55,319 nt of DNA from Pseudomonadota bacterium (GCA_034660915.1 JAYEKE010000236.1:1-55319); one strand, 5' to 3'. Shown: positions 8,970-19,325, counted from the first letter of the stretch. A program made the numbers and translations. The notes: a model not told the origin generated them from the sequence alone.

Positions 8970-9698
8970 TCAAGTTCTCTGGCGCCGAGGGCCAAAAATA
9001 GCTGAGCCCACCCGAACATAGGTAGCGCCCTCTTCCACCGCTACCGGATAATCATGAGACATTCCCATGGACAGGTGACAAAAGACCTTAGGATCAACCA
9101 ATCCCCGGGCAATACTATCATCCCGCAGTTCACGTAACTGTTTATAATAGCAGCGACTTTCTTCCGGGTCAACAACATAAGGCGGAATTGTCATTAAGCC
9201 TTCAATTTTTAACCGGTGGAAATTGGCAATCTTCTCCAAAAAAGCTGGTAAAGCTGCTGGATCTACACCTGATTTCGTCGATTCATCGCCCAATTTCACC
9301 TGCAGCAATACCGGGATAACCATCTGCTCCCGCTCAGCCTTTTTTTCTATTTCCTTGGCCAATCGCAACGAATCCAGACAGTGGAAAAGATAGAAACCCG
9401 GATTCCAGTAACGAACTTTATTCCGCTGTAAATGACCAATAAAATGCCAACGTATATCTTCATATGATGAGGTCCGCGATATCTTGCTGATCATATCCTG
9501 TATGTAATTCTCACCAAAATCACGGAGACCTGCTTCATAGGCCGGAAGATTTTCCTCCCAGGTAAAGGTTTTTGAAACTGCTATCAGGGTCACTCCAGCA
9601 GGATCTCTTCCCACCCGCTGACAAGCAGCAACTATCTGCTTTTGAACCGCCCTGATCCGCCCGGCAATGCTTTTTCCTTTTACTGGTTCATAATTCAC
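8970..9698 (-). CDS. yggS: YggS family PLP homeostasis protein
   Basis: A 242-residue PLP-binding protein of the YggS/PROSC family, which buffers pyridoxal phosphate and affects amino-acid pools. The PLP lysine is in AVSKT (K43), followed by the DFGENYIQD and WHFIGHLQRNKVR motifs and the C-terminal SMGMSHDYPVAVEEGATYVRVG block. It overlaps the end of maf by 11 bp, so the two are probably co-translated. Confidence 0.93.
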   Translation of the reverse strand: MNYEPVKGKSIAGRIRAVQKQIVAACQRVGRDPAGVTLIAVSKTFTWEENLPAYEAGLRDFGENYIQDMISKISRTSSYEDIRWHFIGHLQRNKVRYWNPGFYLFHCLDSLRLAKEIEKKAEREQMVIPVLLQVKLGDESTKSGVDPAALPAFLEKIANFHRLKIEGLMTIPPYVVDPEESRCYYKQLRELRDDSIARGLVDPKVFCHLSMGMSHDYPVAVEEGATYVRVGSAIFGPRRQRT

Positions 9699-10320
9699 TT
9701 GTATTTACCCCGACAATCCCCAAATCAAGCAGATCCGTCAATACCCGGTGTAGAGGAAGTCCAATTACCGTCGAATGGGCGCCATCAACCGCGGTTACAA
9801 AAGCACCTCCGATCCCCTGCAAAGCATAGGACCCGGCTTTGTCCATCGGTTCCCCGGTCGCGACATAAGCTGATATCATCTCTACAGACAAAGGAAGTAG
9901 CAGCACCCCGGCCTGTTCTAACCTGGTCATGAAAACCTCTTTCAGCCGATTGACCAGGGTATAGGCAGTCATAACTACATGCCACCGGCCGGCGATGGAA
10001 CTAAGCATGGCACAAGCCTCATGGGTATTTCCCGGCTTCCCCAAAACCGCACCATCCTCCCGCACCACAATGGTATCAGCTGCCAGCACCCAGGATTTTT
10101 CATATTGGTCAGCCACCGCATTGGCTTTATCGCCAGCCAGACGACAAACAAAATCAGCCGGCGTTTCTCCCACCGTAGCCTCCTCTGGAACTGCGGCCTG
10201 AATAATACTGAACTCAAGCCCGAGATTTCGTAGTAAGTCTCTCCGTCGTGGAGACGCAGAACCCAGAATTAAAGGCTGGTATTGTACCAATAATGTTTTA
10301 GACCCGGGATCAGATTGCAT
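9688..10320 (-). CDS. maf: Maf-like nucleoside triphosphate pyrophosphatase
   Basis: A 210-residue Maf/HAM1-like house-cleaning enzyme; relatives hydrolyse dTTP, UTP or modified nucleotides to monophosphates. The signature LGSASPRRRDLL is near residues 19-30, with the catalytic VLAADTIVV strand and the GKPGN loop. The C-terminal DGAHSTVIGLPLHRV block is typical. It overlaps yggS. Upstream, between lgt and maf, lies a family B element, so the maf-lgt link may be interrupted. Confidence 0.92.
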   Translation of the reverse strand: MQSDPGSKTLLVQYQPLILGSASPRRRDLLRNLGLEFSIIQAAVPEEATVGETPADFVCRLAGDKANAVADQYEKSWVLAADTIVVREDGAVLGKPGNTHEACAMLSSIAGRWHVVMTAYTLVNRLKEVFMTRLEQAGVLLLPLSVEMISAYVATGEPMDKAGSYALQGIGGAFVTAVDGAHSTVIGLPLHRVLTDLLDLGIVGVNTSEL

Positions 10321-10333
10321 ATATTAATTCGGT

Positions 10334-10577
10334 CTCAACTTTCTGAGTTGTTTGCCAGGGACACATCAACAGGATGTTCGGGCTTGGCTCATAGGGGTAT
10401 TGGCCGCCTGGGTGGGGACAGTTTTAAAATTGTCCCCCATTGTGATTCGTGGCGGACGCCTCGGAAGCCGGCCATGGACGGCCGGCGAGAATGAGCGAGA
10501 GCCATGCCGGAACAGCCGGAATATTACGTTAGCGCACCCCACAAACCCAGCTGTTTATGGCAACTCAGAAAGTTGAG
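10334..10577 (+). repeat. MITE-like element, family B copy 1
   Basis: A 244-bp non-coding element with perfect 17-bp terminal inverted repeats (CTCAACTTTCTGAGTTG and its complement). The inner core starts GATGTTCGGGCTTGGCTCAT, contains the hairpin GCCGGCCATGGACGGCCGGC and ends GAGCGAGAGCCATGCCGGAAC. Compared with the other two copies, the central stem is replaced by another palindrome, GGGGACAGTTTTAAAATTGT plus CCCC (10414-10437). It sits between lgt and maf. Confidence 0.8.
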
Positions 10578-10593
10578 CTCGGTGAAATAATAC

Positions 10594-11373
10594 TCACCTT
10601 CCAGTAGTTGGTGTTTGCTTATCGACACTTGTATGCAGATAGAAATAAAGAACGATTCCCAAAGCAAATAGCCCCAGGCTGATCCACTGGGAAGTGGCTA
10701 GCATCCAAAATCCGCCCCGTGGATCTCCGCGAAAAAACTCAATGATAAAACGACCTGTCGAGTAAAGCAGAAGATAGAGAACCGCCAGTTGGCCAATAAA
10801 AGACTGTTGGCGCCGTTTCAAAATCAGCACCATAAAAATTATCCCGTTGGCCGCCGCATGATACATCTGCGTCGGATGCAAAAAAACATGCAAAGGCGCA
10901 AGGCTTTGAGGATGGGTGAATTGGATGGCAAAAGGCAAACTGCATGCAGCACCATAGCAACAACCGGCGGCTAAACAACCAAAACGGCCGACAGCCTGGG
11001 CCAGCACCAGCGCCGGTGCGGCAATATCCGCAATAAGCCATATAGAAAGACGGTAAAAACGTAAACGGAAATAAACCGCGGCTACCGCGGCAATAAAACC
11101 ACCATAAAACACCAGGCCGCCACGCCAGATATATATAATTTCCACCGGGTGGAAACGGTAATAAGAAAGATTAATCAATACATAAAGCAGGCGGGCTCCA
11201 AGAATGGCAAACAGCAGGGCATAGAAAAAAAGGTCATAAATGATTTCCGCGTCCAGGCCCTCACGCTTCCCGGCCTTCACCGCATAGATCATAGCCAGCA
11301 AAAAACCGGCAGCCACCATAACCCCGTAGGTATGGATGGTCAGGATACCCCATTTGAGTAGTATCGGGTGCAT
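10594..11373 (-). CDS. lgt: Prolipoprotein diacylglyceryl transferase
   Basis: An integral inner-membrane enzyme that transfers diacylglycerol from phosphatidylglycerol to the lipobox cysteine, the first step of lipoprotein maturation. The product is 259 residues with about seven hydrophobic segments. It starts MHPILLKWG and carries the family segment AQAVGRFGCLAAGCCYG and the HPTQMYHA and EFFRGDPRGG motifs. It follows lspA, the next enzyme of the same pathway, with a 59-bp gap. Confidence 0.93.
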   Translation of the reverse strand: MHPILLKWGILTIHTYGVMVAAGFLLAMIYAVKAGKREGLDAEIIYDLFFYALLFAILGARLLYVLINLSYYRFHPVEIIYIWRGGLVFYGGFIAAVAAVYFRLRFYRLSIWLIADIAAPALVLAQAVGRFGCLAAGCCYGAACSLPFAIQFTHPQSLAPLHVFLHPTQMYHAAANGIIFMVLILKRRQQSFIGQLAVLYLLLYSTGRFIIEFFRGDPRGGFWMLATSQWISLGLFALGIVLYFYLHTSVDKQTPTTGR

Positions 11374-11432
11374 TAATTTCCTTTTCCCGCGTCAAACAAT
11401 CGACCTTGGCAGTGTATACTCATAGATACAGT

Positions 11433-11990
11433 TCAAACCCGGGATTTTCCAGGGCTGGAAGATGAATCAGGGACAATGCCGGCCTTTTTTCGGCTTTGAA
11501 CCAACGCATCAAACAATAATAATAAAACGCCTATAGTAATGGCCGCATCTGCCAGATTAAAGGCCGGCCAATGATAGGTCTGCCAATAAAAATCGAGGAA
11601 ATCAACGACTTTAGAAAAACGGAAGCGATCAATCATGTTGCCGAGCGCCCCACCGAGAATCAGACAAAAAGCAACCATCATCCATCGACTCAGGTCTTTT
11701 ACAAAAAAATAATACCACAGAAGGGCAATGACCGTAATTCCCGAAAGCAGAAGTAAAGCAATCACTTTCCAGGCCGCCGGAGATTGAGAAAAAAGACCGA
11801 AAGCCACACCTGGATTCAAAACCAGGGTCAGTGAAAAAAAACCGTCAACAACCTTCATTGAATAAACCCGGGATAGATGAGAAAGAACGATGGCTTTGCT
11901 GACCTGATCCAAAGCGACAACACCGCCGGCAACCAGCCCCAGCAGCAATAAACGTTTTAAAAATCTATTCTTCCGCAATAATACAGCCAA
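11433..11990 (-). CDS. lspA: Lipoprotein signal peptidase II
   Basis: An aspartyl membrane protease that removes the signal peptide from diacylated prolipoproteins. The product is 185 residues with four hydrophobic segments. The catalytic aspartate motifs ALGNMIDR and AFNLADAAI are both present. The C-terminal tail (KKAGIVPDSSSSPGKSR) is slightly longer than usual. It begins 2 bp after the argG stop codon, so it is in the arginine operon, followed by lgt. Confidence 0.93.
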   Translation of the reverse strand: MAVLLRKNRFLKRLLLLGLVAGGVVALDQVSKAIVLSHLSRVYSMKVVDGFFSLTLVLNPGVAFGLFSQSPAAWKVIALLLLSGITVIALLWYYFFVKDLSRWMMVAFCLILGGALGNMIDRFRFSKVVDFLDFYWQTYHWPAFNLADAAITIGVLLLLFDALVQSRKKAGIVPDSSSSPGKSRV

Positions 11991-11992
11991 AG

Positions 11993-13207
11993 CTAATCCG
12001 CTTTTCGGCTACGGCTCAAAAGGGACTGAGCTTTCAACCGCAGAGCATTAAGCTTAATAAAACCTTCTGCGTCCTGCTGGTTATATACCGTATCTTCCTC
12101 GAAAGTTGCCAGTTCAGGGTAATAAAGAGTCTGGGGGGATTTCCTGCCCACAACAATGCAATTACCTTTATAAAGCTTCAGACGTACTGTACCGGCAACA
12201 TTTTGCTGGCTGTGATCAATAAACGCCTGCATGGCCAGACGCTCGGGAGCAAACCAGAAGCCATTATAAATCATGCGGGCATATTCCGGCACCAGGGAGT
12301 CTCGTAAAAACATGACCTCCCGGTCCATCGTGATTGATTCCAGCGCCCGGTGGGCATGAAAAAGAATAGTCCCTCCGGGAGTTTCATAAACTCCGCGTGA
12401 TTTCATCCCCACGAAACGATTTTCCACCAGGTCGACCCGGCCGATGCCGTTATTGCCACCTAATTCATTTAATTTCTGCAGCAAGGCCGCCGGTCCCAGG
12501 AATTCCCCATCAATAGCCACGGGATCACCAGCCTTGAATTCAATTTCCAGGTATAAAGGTTTATCCGGAGCCTGTTCCGGGGAAACAGACATAACAAACA
12601 TATCTTCCGGCGGTTCATTCCAGGGATCTTCCAGAACCCCGCCCTCAAAACTTATATGCAGAAGGTTTCGGTCGCTGCTGTAAGGCTTTTCTTTGGTCAC
12701 CGGGATGGAAATATTATTTTCCCGGGCATAATTAATTAACTTCTCCCTGGAGTTAAGGTCCCAGGTACGCCAGGGAGCGATCACCGTAATGCCCGGCTCC
12801 ATGGCATGATAGGCCAATTCGAAACGAACCTGATCATTCCCTTTACCGGTAGCCCCATGGGCTACCGCGTCAGCCCCTACCTGGCGGGCAATTTCAATCT
12901 GTCGTTTGGCAATTAATGGCCGGGCGATTGAAGTCCCCAAGAGATAAGTGCCTTCATAAATGGCATTTCCCCGAAACATGGGAAAAACATAGTCAGAGAC
13001 AAATTCATCACGCAAGTCATCAACAAAAACCTGGCAAGCCCCGGTAGCCATGGCCTTCTCTTCAATTCCGGCAAGTTCTTTTCCCTGGCCAAGCTCAGCG
13101 GCATATGCCACAACTTCGCAGTTATACTCATTTTTCAACCACTTGAGAATGACAGAAGTATCCAGACCACCTGAATAAGCCAGAACTATTTTCTTAACCT
13201 GTTTCAT
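11993..13207 (-). CDS. argG: Argininosuccinate synthase
   Basis: Condenses citrulline and aspartate with ATP cleavage. The product is 404 residues. The ATP-binding motif [11 protein letters not shown] is near residues 9-19, followed by the [13 protein letters not shown] substrate segment and [15 protein letters not shown]. Its start overlaps the argF stop by 4 bp. It is the third of the clustered arginine genes (argD-argF-argG), with argH further down the same strand. Confidence 0.96.
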   Translation of the reverse strand: MKQVKKIVLAYSGGLDTSVILKWLKNEYNCEVVAYAAELGQGKELAGIEEKAMATGACQVFVDDLRDEFVSDYVFPMFRGNAIYEGTYLLGTSIARPLIAKRQIEIARQVGADAVAHGATGKGNDQVRFELAYHAMEPGITVIAPWRTWDLNSREKLINYARENNISIPVTKEKPYSSDRNLLHISFEGGVLEDPWNEPPEDMFVMSVSPEQAPDKPLYLEIEFKAGDPVAIDGEFLGPAALLQKLNELGGNNGIGRVDLVENRFVGMKSRGVYETPGGTILFHAHRALESITMDREVMFLRDSLVPEYARMIYNGFWFAPERLAMQAFIDHSQQNVAGTVRLKLYKGNCIVVGRKSPQTLYYPELATFEEDTVYNQQDAEGFIKLNALRLKAQSLLSRSRKAD

Positions 13208-14127
13208 TTTTCTCCTCCCAACAGTGTCGCCAGTAAGGCTTTCTGCACATGCATGCGGTTTTCTGCCTGGTTGAAAATAAACTCCTGAAAACGTGAAAAT
13301 ACCGCTGCGGTTATTTCTTCTCCCCGATGAGCCGGCAAGCAGTGAAGTACCATCACATCCGGCGCTGCCACCGCCAACAGCTGGTCATTAACCTGGTAGG
13401 GAGCAAAAACCCGCCGCCGCTTTTCGGCTTCTTCTTCCTGCCCCATACTGGCCCAGACATCGGTATTAACCACCTGGGCTCCCTGAACCGCCTGCAACGG
13501 CTCATCAACCACATTGATTTCACTGTCGGCCTCTTTCCGGGCCCGGGCGAGGATTTTTGCATCAGGGTGATAACCATCCGGGCAGGCTAACTGCAAATCA
13601 AAACCAAATCGCATCGCGGCGTTAATCCATGAATGGGCCATATTATTGCCATCACCCACATATGCCACCTTCACTTTTCGAATATCACCAAACCTCTCCT
13701 GAATGGTAAAAACATCAGCAAGCACCTGGCTGGGATGAAGCATATCCGTGAGGCCGTTAATAACCGGTACCGTAGCATGACGGGACAGAACAATGGTATC
13801 CTCCTGGGAAAAGGTCCTGATCATAATGCCGTCAACGTAGCGGGACAGCACTCTGGCCGTATCCTCAATGGGCTCGCCACGTCCGAGCTGCGTATCATGA
13901 CGGCTGAGGAAGATTGCCTGGCCGCCAAGCTGATACATCCCAACCTCAAAGGAAACCCTGGTCCTGGTGGAGGCTTTTTCAAAAATCATCGCCAAGCTTT
14001 TTCCCGCGAGTCTTGGTTGACTAGGTTGCCGCTCAGATTTTAAAACCGTTGCCAGAGACAATATATGTTTGAGTTCAGCCACTGGCCAGCCGGCCAAATC
14101 CAAAAAATCTTTCTTAGTTGCGCTCAC
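13204..14127 (-). CDS. argF: Ornithine carbamoyltransferase
   Basis: Makes citrulline from ornithine and carbamoyl phosphate. The 307-residue length is normal. The carbamoyl-phosphate loop STRTR is at residues 53-57, HPSQVLAD follows, and the catalytic HCLPAHRG motif is near residue 266. It overlaps argD by 4 bp upstream and argG by 4 bp downstream, so all three are tightly coupled. Confidence 0.96.
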   Translation of the reverse strand: MSATKKDFLDLAGWPVAELKHILSLATVLKSERQPSQPRLAGKSLAMIFEKASTRTRVSFEVGMYQLGGQAIFLSRHDTQLGRGEPIEDTARVLSRYVDGIMIRTFSQEDTIVLSRHATVPVINGLTDMLHPSQVLADVFTIQERFGDIRKVKVAYVGDGNNMAHSWINAAMRFGFDLQLACPDGYHPDAKILARARKEADSEINVVDEPLQAVQGAQVVNTDVWASMGQEEEAEKRRRVFAPYQVNDQLLAVAAPDVMVLHCLPAHRGEEITAAVFSRFQEFIFNQAENRMHVQKALLATLLGGEK

Positions 14128-15314
14128 GGCAACACCTCATCAAGGACCTCAATCAGCCGATCAATATCCGCTTGAGCAACAATCAGCGGCGGAGTCAAGC
14201 GTAAAGTTTTTTCACCTGCAGGTCCCATCAGTATAGCTTTTTCCTGAGACCATTGAATTACTTCGGCAACCGCGACATCCAGTTCTACCCCTACCATTAG
14301 CCCTGAACTACGGATATCACAGATACATTTATGCTTGTCTTTCAGATTGTCCAACCGCTGCCGCAAGTATGTCCCCATTTTATTACAATTACCCAGGACA
14401 TCCTCCGTATCAATCGCGTTCAAAGCCGCAATCGCCGCACTGCAAGCCAGGGGGTTGCCGCCAAAAGTCGTGGCATGACTGCCCGGACCAAAGACTTTGG
14501 CGGCATCATTGGAAGCCAACATGGCCCCGATGGGAAAACCAGCACCCAACGCCTTGGCCAGGGTCATCACATCCGGTACAATCCCGGCATGCTGGTGGGC
14601 AAATAAACGGCCGGTGCGCCCCATGCCACATTGGACTTCATCCAAAATCAAAAGCAGATTATGGTCATCACAAATACAGCGTAATTCCCGCAGGTAGTCA
14701 GGACCGGGAACATTAATCCCTCCCTCACCCTGTATCGGTTCAACCATGACCGCGCAGGTTTTTTCATTGACTGCCTTGGCAACTTCCCCGGGATCACCAA
14801 AAGGAACATAGCGGAACCCGGCAAGCAAGGGCTGATATCCAGTCTGGATTTTCTCCTGGCCGGTAGCGGAAAGCGTCGCCATGGTTCGGCCATGAAAAGA
14901 GTGATGCATGGTAATAATTTCGGCCGCTTCAATTCCCCTGAGCTCACGGGCATACCGCCGGACCAGCTTGATCGCCGCTTCATTGGCTTCAGCTCCGGAA
15001 TTACAGAAAAAAACCCGCTCTGCAAAGGATTTTTCGGTCAGCATGGCTGCCAGTTGAGCTTGGGGTTCAATGTAATACAGGTTGGACACATGCATCAAGG
15101 TTTTAGCCTGCTCAGCAATCGCATGAGTAACCAGAGGATGACAATGCCCGAGATTACAAACAGCAATACCAGCCAGAAAATCAAGATATTCCCGGCCATC
15201 CGCATCCCACACCTTCATCCCCCGGCCACGAACCAGAGCCAAAGGGTAACGGCGATAGGTCTGCATCACATGACTGTCGCTGAGACTATATATCTCTCCA
15301 GAATCCATCTTCAT
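14124..15314 (-). CDS. argD: Acetylornithine aminotransferase
   Basis: A class III PLP aminotransferase of arginine synthesis; ArgD enzymes often also act on succinyl-diaminopimelate in lysine synthesis. The product is 396 residues from the ATG at 15314; an upstream start would add nine residues. Signatures are CNSGAEANEAAIKLVRRYAR, the LILDEVQCGMGRTG strand and the PLP lysine in TLAKALGAGFPIGAM. It begins 55 bp after ybaB, with no clear promoter between, and starts the argD-argF-argG chain. Confidence 0.94.
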   Translation of the reverse strand: MKMDSGEIYSLSDSHVMQTYRRYPLALVRGRGMKVWDADGREYLDFLAGIAVCNLGHCHPLVTHAIAEQAKTLMHVSNLYYIEPQAQLAAMLTEKSFAERVFFCNSGAEANEAAIKLVRRYARELRGIEAAEIITMHHSFHGRTMATLSATGQEKIQTGYQPLLAGFRYVPFGDPGEVAKAVNEKTCAVMVEPIQGEGGINVPGPDYLRELRCICDDHNLLLILDEVQCGMGRTGRLFAHQHAGIVPDVMTLAKALGAGFPIGAMLASNDAAKVFGPGSHATTFGGNPLACSAAIAALNAIDTEDVLGNCNKMGTYLRQRLDNLKDKHKCICDIRSSGLMVGVELDVAVAEVIQWSQEKAILMGPAGEKTLRLTPPLIVAQADIDRLIEVLDEVLP

Positions 15315-15369
15315 ACTTTCTTTAAAAATAACAACCCACAAGATAACTCAAAGATTCCACGGCCCCAAC

Positions 15370-15687
15370 TTACATGTTCAGACCGGGAATTTGCATGCCG
15401 CCGGTTACTTTGCCCATTTCAGCCGACATCATTTCTCCGGCTTCTTTCAGCGCCTGGTTAACAGCTGCTACAACCAGGTCCTGCAACATGTCGATATCAT
15501 CCGGATCAACTACCTGAGGCTCAATGGAAATAGAAAGAATTTCCTGCTTTCCATTGGCAACCACTGTCACCATACCACCGCCAGCCGACGATTCAACTGT
15601 CCGGGCGCCAACTTCTTCCTGTATCTTTGCCATTTTAGCCTGCATCTGCTGAGCTTGTTTCAGCAGATTTCCCATTCCTTTCGCCAT
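15370..15687 (-). CDS. ybaB: YbaB/EbfC nucleoid-associated protein
   Basis: A 105-residue homodimeric DNA-binding protein commonly found beside dnaX and recR. It has the N-terminal [21 protein letters not shown] helix, the [11 protein letters not shown] strand and a Met/Gly-rich C-terminus ([14 protein letters not shown]). It lies downstream of dnaX, as in most bacteria, but a family B element has been inserted between the two genes. Confidence 0.93.
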   Translation of the reverse strand: MAKGMGNLLKQAQQMQAKMAKIQEEVGARTVESSAGGGMVTVVANGKQEILSISIEPQVVDPDDIDMLQDLVVAAVNQALKEAGEMMSAEMGKVTGGMQIPGLNM

Positions 15688-15775
15688 CTGTACATCCTCC
15701 TTAAGTCAACCTTGTTAAGCAGTTAGCATTTAGCTCTTAGAATTTAGCTGAGTAAAATTAAGGTCTTACGTTAAT

Positions 15776-15990
15776 CTAAACTTTCTGACTTGCATTTCCG
15801 GGAAACCATTACCAGATGTTCGGGCTTGGCTCATAGCGGTATTGGCCGCCGAACGAATCATCACGATGGTGATTCGCGGCGGACGCCTCGGAAGCCGGCC
15901 ATGGACGGCCGGCGAGAATGAGCGAGAGCCATGCCGGAACATCCCTGGAAATCTCTTTCAGCTGTTTTTAGAATAACTCAGAAAGTTGAA
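15776..15990 (+). repeat. MITE-like element, family B copy 2
   Basis: A 215-bp copy with slightly degraded ends (AAACTTTCTGACTTG and ACTCAGAAAGTTGAA). The core is nearly the same as in copies 1 and 3. The central stem is CGAATCATCACGATGGTGATTCG; copy 3 has a different but still self-complementary stem at this place. Just upstream (15718-15770) are TTAGC-rich words like the ends of family A, so a partial A element may adjoin. The 378-bp gap between ybaB and dnaX shows nothing else. Confidence 0.75.
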
Positions 15991-16065
15991 ATATATTTTT
16001 CCACATTATGGTAAGGTTCCGGCGTTCTTAGCTAACCAGCAGCTGCTGTCGCTAAACTACACCAT

Positions 16066-17748
16066 TCAGGAACAAGGCCTGATTTCTTCAATTTGAGCAT
16101 CGAAAGTTTCAACCAGCAAGCGAACCATTTCATCATTAATGATGTCCTGCTTATTAAAACTTCTCTGTTTGGATTTTTCACCAGCTGCTTGAGAACCACC
16201 ATTTTTATTTCCATTCTCGGACAATTGAGATAAAATTACCGTTGTTTTCTCTCCAAGAATGCGCTCCAGCTGCTTATGCAGCCGCTGTTCTTTTTCATCA
16301 TCACGCAGCAAGCCATAGGCATAATTAGGCAAGCCAAGCATAAGCCGTCCTTTCTCCCAACTTAACAGACGGGCATTATCCAAAACGGCGGTAATGGAAG
16401 GCAAATGAGGACGCAGGGCTGCCAACAACGATGGCCAATCCTGAGGGATTGACTTTTCTGACTGCAGCAGAGAAGGCTCTTCCACCATTTCTGTTTCTGT
16501 TCCAACTGGTTCAACCGGCATCTCCTCAGCAACCATAGATGATGCCTCTGATGATGCCTCCGGCTGCGAAGTATCGTGCTGCTGAACCAAGTCAGGAACT
16601 GAAACCCCCTGCAAACGGCTGACAAGCTCTTCCACCGGTTCGAGGTCTTGAGCCATCCCCAGGCGCACCACACTCATTTCAAAATGAAGCCGGGGCAGGT
16701 TAGCAACCATTAAATCTGCATACTGCTCCTGAAATAAATCAAACAACTGCTGCCAGTAAGGCAACTTCGCCCGCTGAACCAATGCCATCATCTGCTGCAG
16801 CTCTTCTTCCGCCGCCTCAATCAGGCCTTTCAGGTCCGGAGACAATTTCAACAAGACGAGATTCCGCAGGTAAAACAAAAAATCTTTGGCAAATCGTTTA
16901 ATATCAATCCCGGCTTTTTCCAACTCCGTAATCTGCTGCAAAGCGGCCGGAATCTTATGATCGAGCAATGACTCGACCAGCGCTGAACAATAGCGAGCTT
17001 CGACAACCCCCAAAATCACCCGCAGATTTTCGATGGTTATCTGCTCCCCGGAGAATGCCATTGCCTGATCTAAAACACTGAGGGCATCCCTCATGCTGCC
17101 GTCAGCTTCCCGGGCCAACAACTGCTGAGCCGCCGGTTCAATCTGCAAACCTTCTTTTTCAGCTACACCCTGAATGGCAGCCTCAATCACCGCTGCTGAC
17201 AAACGGCCAAAGTCATAGCGATGACAGCGGGAAAGGATGGTGATCGGTATTTTATGAGGTTCGGTCGTTGCCAGGATAAATTTTACATGGGCGGGAGGCT
17301 CTTCAAGGGTTTTCAACAACGCATTAAAGGCCTCCGTTGTCAGCATATGCACTTCATCAATAATGTAAATTTTATAAGCTGATAACTGTGGTAAATAGCT
17401 GACATTTTCCCGCAACTGACGAATTTCATTAATACCCCGATTGGATGCGGCATCGATTTCAATGACATCAGGATTATTACCGGCAGTAATGGAAATACAA
17501 CTTTCACAAATACCGCAGGGATCGGGAGTTGGTCCTTGCAGACAATTCAGACATTTAGCCATAATCCTGGCGGCCGAAGTCTTGCCCACCCCCCGGGAGC
17601 CGGTAAATAAAAAAGCATGAGAAACCCTTCCAGTCCTGACCGCATTTTGCAGCGTCCTGGCAATATGTTGCAAACCGGCAAGGTCGGCAAATACCTGAGG
17701 ACGCCATTTCCGGGCCAAAACCTGGTAAGATGGGGAATCAGAAGACAT
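16066..17748 (-). CDS. dnaX: DNA polymerase III subunits gamma/tau
   Basis: The clamp-loader ATPase of the replisome, 560 residues from the ATG at 17748. A TTG at 17754 has better spacing from the GGAG at 17761-17764 and cannot be excluded. The Walker A motif GSRGVGKTS, the zinc-binding segment CLNCLQGPTPDPCGICESC, the Walker B IDEVHML and the SRC sensor region are all present. The C-terminal part is acidic and low in complexity, followed by a tau-like tail. It follows the SRP RNA and tRNA-Ser and precedes ybaB. Confidence 0.95.
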   Translation of the reverse strand: MSSDSPSYQVLARKWRPQVFADLAGLQHIARTLQNAVRTGRVSHAFLFTGSRGVGKTSAARIMAKCLNCLQGPTPDPCGICESCISITAGNNPDVIEIDAASNRGINEIRQLRENVSYLPQLSAYKIYIIDEVHMLTTEAFNALLKTLEEPPAHVKFILATTEPHKIPITILSRCHRYDFGRLSAAVIEAAIQGVAEKEGLQIEPAAQQLLAREADGSMRDALSVLDQAMAFSGEQITIENLRVILGVVEARYCSALVESLLDHKIPAALQQITELEKAGIDIKRFAKDFLFYLRNLVLLKLSPDLKGLIEAAEEELQQMMALVQRAKLPYWQQLFDLFQEQYADLMVANLPRLHFEMSVVRLGMAQDLEPVEELVSRLQGVSVPDLVQQHDTSQPEASSEASSMVAEEMPVEPVGTETEMVEEPSLLQSEKSIPQDWPSLLAALRPHLPSITAVLDNARLLSWEKGRLMLGLPNYAYGLLRDDEKEQRLHKQLERILGEKTTVILSQLSENGNKNGGSQAAGEKSKQRSFNKQDIINDEMVRLLVETFDAQIEEIRPCS

Positions 17749-17772
17749 AAGCAATTATTTCTCCAAAAAGCC

Positions 17773-17902
17773 TTATCCCCATGGATGATAGCCAGGCACC
17801 CCTGCGGCACACAGCGAGCAATGCTACCGCTGCTTCCTTCCGGATCTGACGGAGTTCACACTGTCTCTGTTGCACAGGACCTGGCTATCATCCATGGGGA
17901 TA
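17773..17902 (-). ncRNA. ffs: Bacterial signal recognition particle RNA (small type)
   Basis: The minus strand carries the conserved SRP domain IV hairpin (CAGATCCGGAAGGAAGCAGC) and the preceding TGTGCAACAGAGACAGTGTG. Perfectly paired outer arms close the structure (ATCCCCATGGATGATAGCCA at the 5' end and its complement at the 3' end). Its length of about 130 nt fits the small, Alu-less bacterial form. It lies between tRNA-Ser and dnaX, a common arrangement. The exact ends are approximate. Confidence 0.93.
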
Positions 17903-17908
17903 AACCAG

Positions 17909-17997
<89 letters not shown>

Positions 17998-18165
17998 TGA
18001 AAAAGCAAAAATCTCGATAATTGAACTAATCTGCTTAGCAATAAAACATATGACTGTCAAGATGAAAAGCCGCATTTTTAACTCTATTGACTTTAGCCGA
18101 TAAATAACTTAGAGGTATTAAATTCACTGTTGTTCTTTATATTTTTTGCGACAATATTATTTTAT

Positions 18166-18540
18166 CCTAAGCTGAGCTATTAGCAGTTAGTCTTTAATAA
18201 TCAGGACTTTACGTTGACCAGTAACAACACCCATCGGGTGAACTTATATAATAAATATTCGGCCACTTTTCAAAAAAGCAGTAATACTTATTTTTTGTCT
18301 CGCGCCCGTTCGCTTCGTTCACTCAAGACGCCAAGAACGCAAAGAAAAACGACTGACGATATGGCAAGTTGAACTCTTCGCGGTCTTTGCGGCTTTGCGA
18401 GAAAATTAAAAAAATTGACTGAATAGTTACAAGAATTTACCAATTTATAAACAAAGTCAAATGCTTACCATATTTAATGTTAAACATCTTGTAATCATTG
18501 AGCTAATAGCTAAGTACTAAAAGCTAATCGCTTAATTCAA
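18166..18540 (+). repeat. MITE-like element, family A copy 3, with internal hairpin insert
   Basis: It begins CCTAAGCTGAGCTATTAGC and ends with AAAGCTAATCGCTTAATTC; the core ACGTTGACCAGTAACAACAC plus CCATCGGGTGAA is at about 18211-18245. Relative to copy 2, about 200 bp is inserted, containing an imperfect hairpin built from TCTCGC...CAAAG words (about 18298-18405), different from the hairpin carried by copies 1 and 4. The word CTGAATAGTTACAAGAA (18419-18435) is shared with the right end of the family D element. Nothing else is visible from 18003 to 18677. Confidence 0.7.
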
Positions 18541-18677
18541 GTTCATTTAACTGCGGCTGTTTTGAACCCTCCACCATGAGTGTAGCCTGTTGCTTTTTCC
18601 GGCAAATGGAGCTTCAAAATTGCCTTAACAGGGGACAGTTTAAAAAACTGTCCCCACAGGCAGTAATTTTACAGACA

Positions 18678-19325
18678 ATGATCGAAAATCCGGTACAGAT
18701 TTCTGCTCTTATTCTGGCGGCAGGTGAAGCCAGACGTTTTGGCCAGCCAAAACAGCTGCTGCCCTGGGGGCCGGACAATACCATTCTCGGTACGGTCATT
18801 GATACGGTCTCCGGCAATTCAAAGATTAGCAGCATTAACGTGGCATTAGGGGCACATTATGATTCCATCACCAGCACCATAGCTGAAAAATTATCAAAGA
18901 CTCGCATTATTCGTAATACATTATGGCAGCAAGGAATGTTCAGCTCCATTACTGCCGGGCTGATAGAGCTGTCTGCCAAATCTAAAGCAGGTGGAATTCT
19001 GGTCTTGCTGGGAGATATGCCTTTCATCTCTCCGCAGGTAATCTCTGAATTTATCCATGCCGCTTCTGCCTGTACTTCCGAACATCCATTGATTATTGCC
19101 AGCGAACAGGATAGACCAGCACACCCCTATCTGATCTGGCAACATCATATCGGTGAAATCTTATCTTTGAGCGGTAAAAGTGGCATTCGGCCTTTTATTC
19201 AGTCACATTTCCCTCATGCCGAAAAAATCCAGGTTTCATCCAACGTCGGGCGTCAGGATATTGATACCTGGGAAGCCTATGAACGGCTTAAACCCAAAGG
19301 ATCTGAAAAGAGCATAAAAACATAG
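18678..19325 (+). CDS. MobA-like molybdenum cofactor nucleotidyltransferase
   Basis: A 215-residue NTP-transferase-like protein. The N-terminal ALILAAGEARRFGQPKQLLPW motif is that of the MobA/MocA family, which attaches CMP or GMP to molybdopterin; GILVLLGDMPFISP carries the metal-binding Asp and GRQDIDTWEAY is the usual C-terminal signature. It lies upstream of xdhC and a molybdenum hydroxylase, which favours a MocA-like role in making the cytosine dinucleotide cofactor. The ATG at 18678 is chosen because a longer reading would run through a GGGGACAG/CTGTCCCC palindrome (18631-18655); no strong ribosome site precedes it. Confidence 0.82.
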   Translation: MIENPVQISALILAAGEARRFGQPKQLLPWGPDNTILGTVIDTVSGNSKISSINVALGAHYDSITSTIAEKLSKTRIIRNTLWQQGMFSSITAGLIELSAKSKAGGILVLLGDMPFISPQVISEFIHAASACTSEHPLIIASEQDRPAHPYLIWQHHIGEILSLSGKSGIRPFIQSHFPHAEKIQVSSNVGRQDIDTWEAYERLKPKGSEKSIKT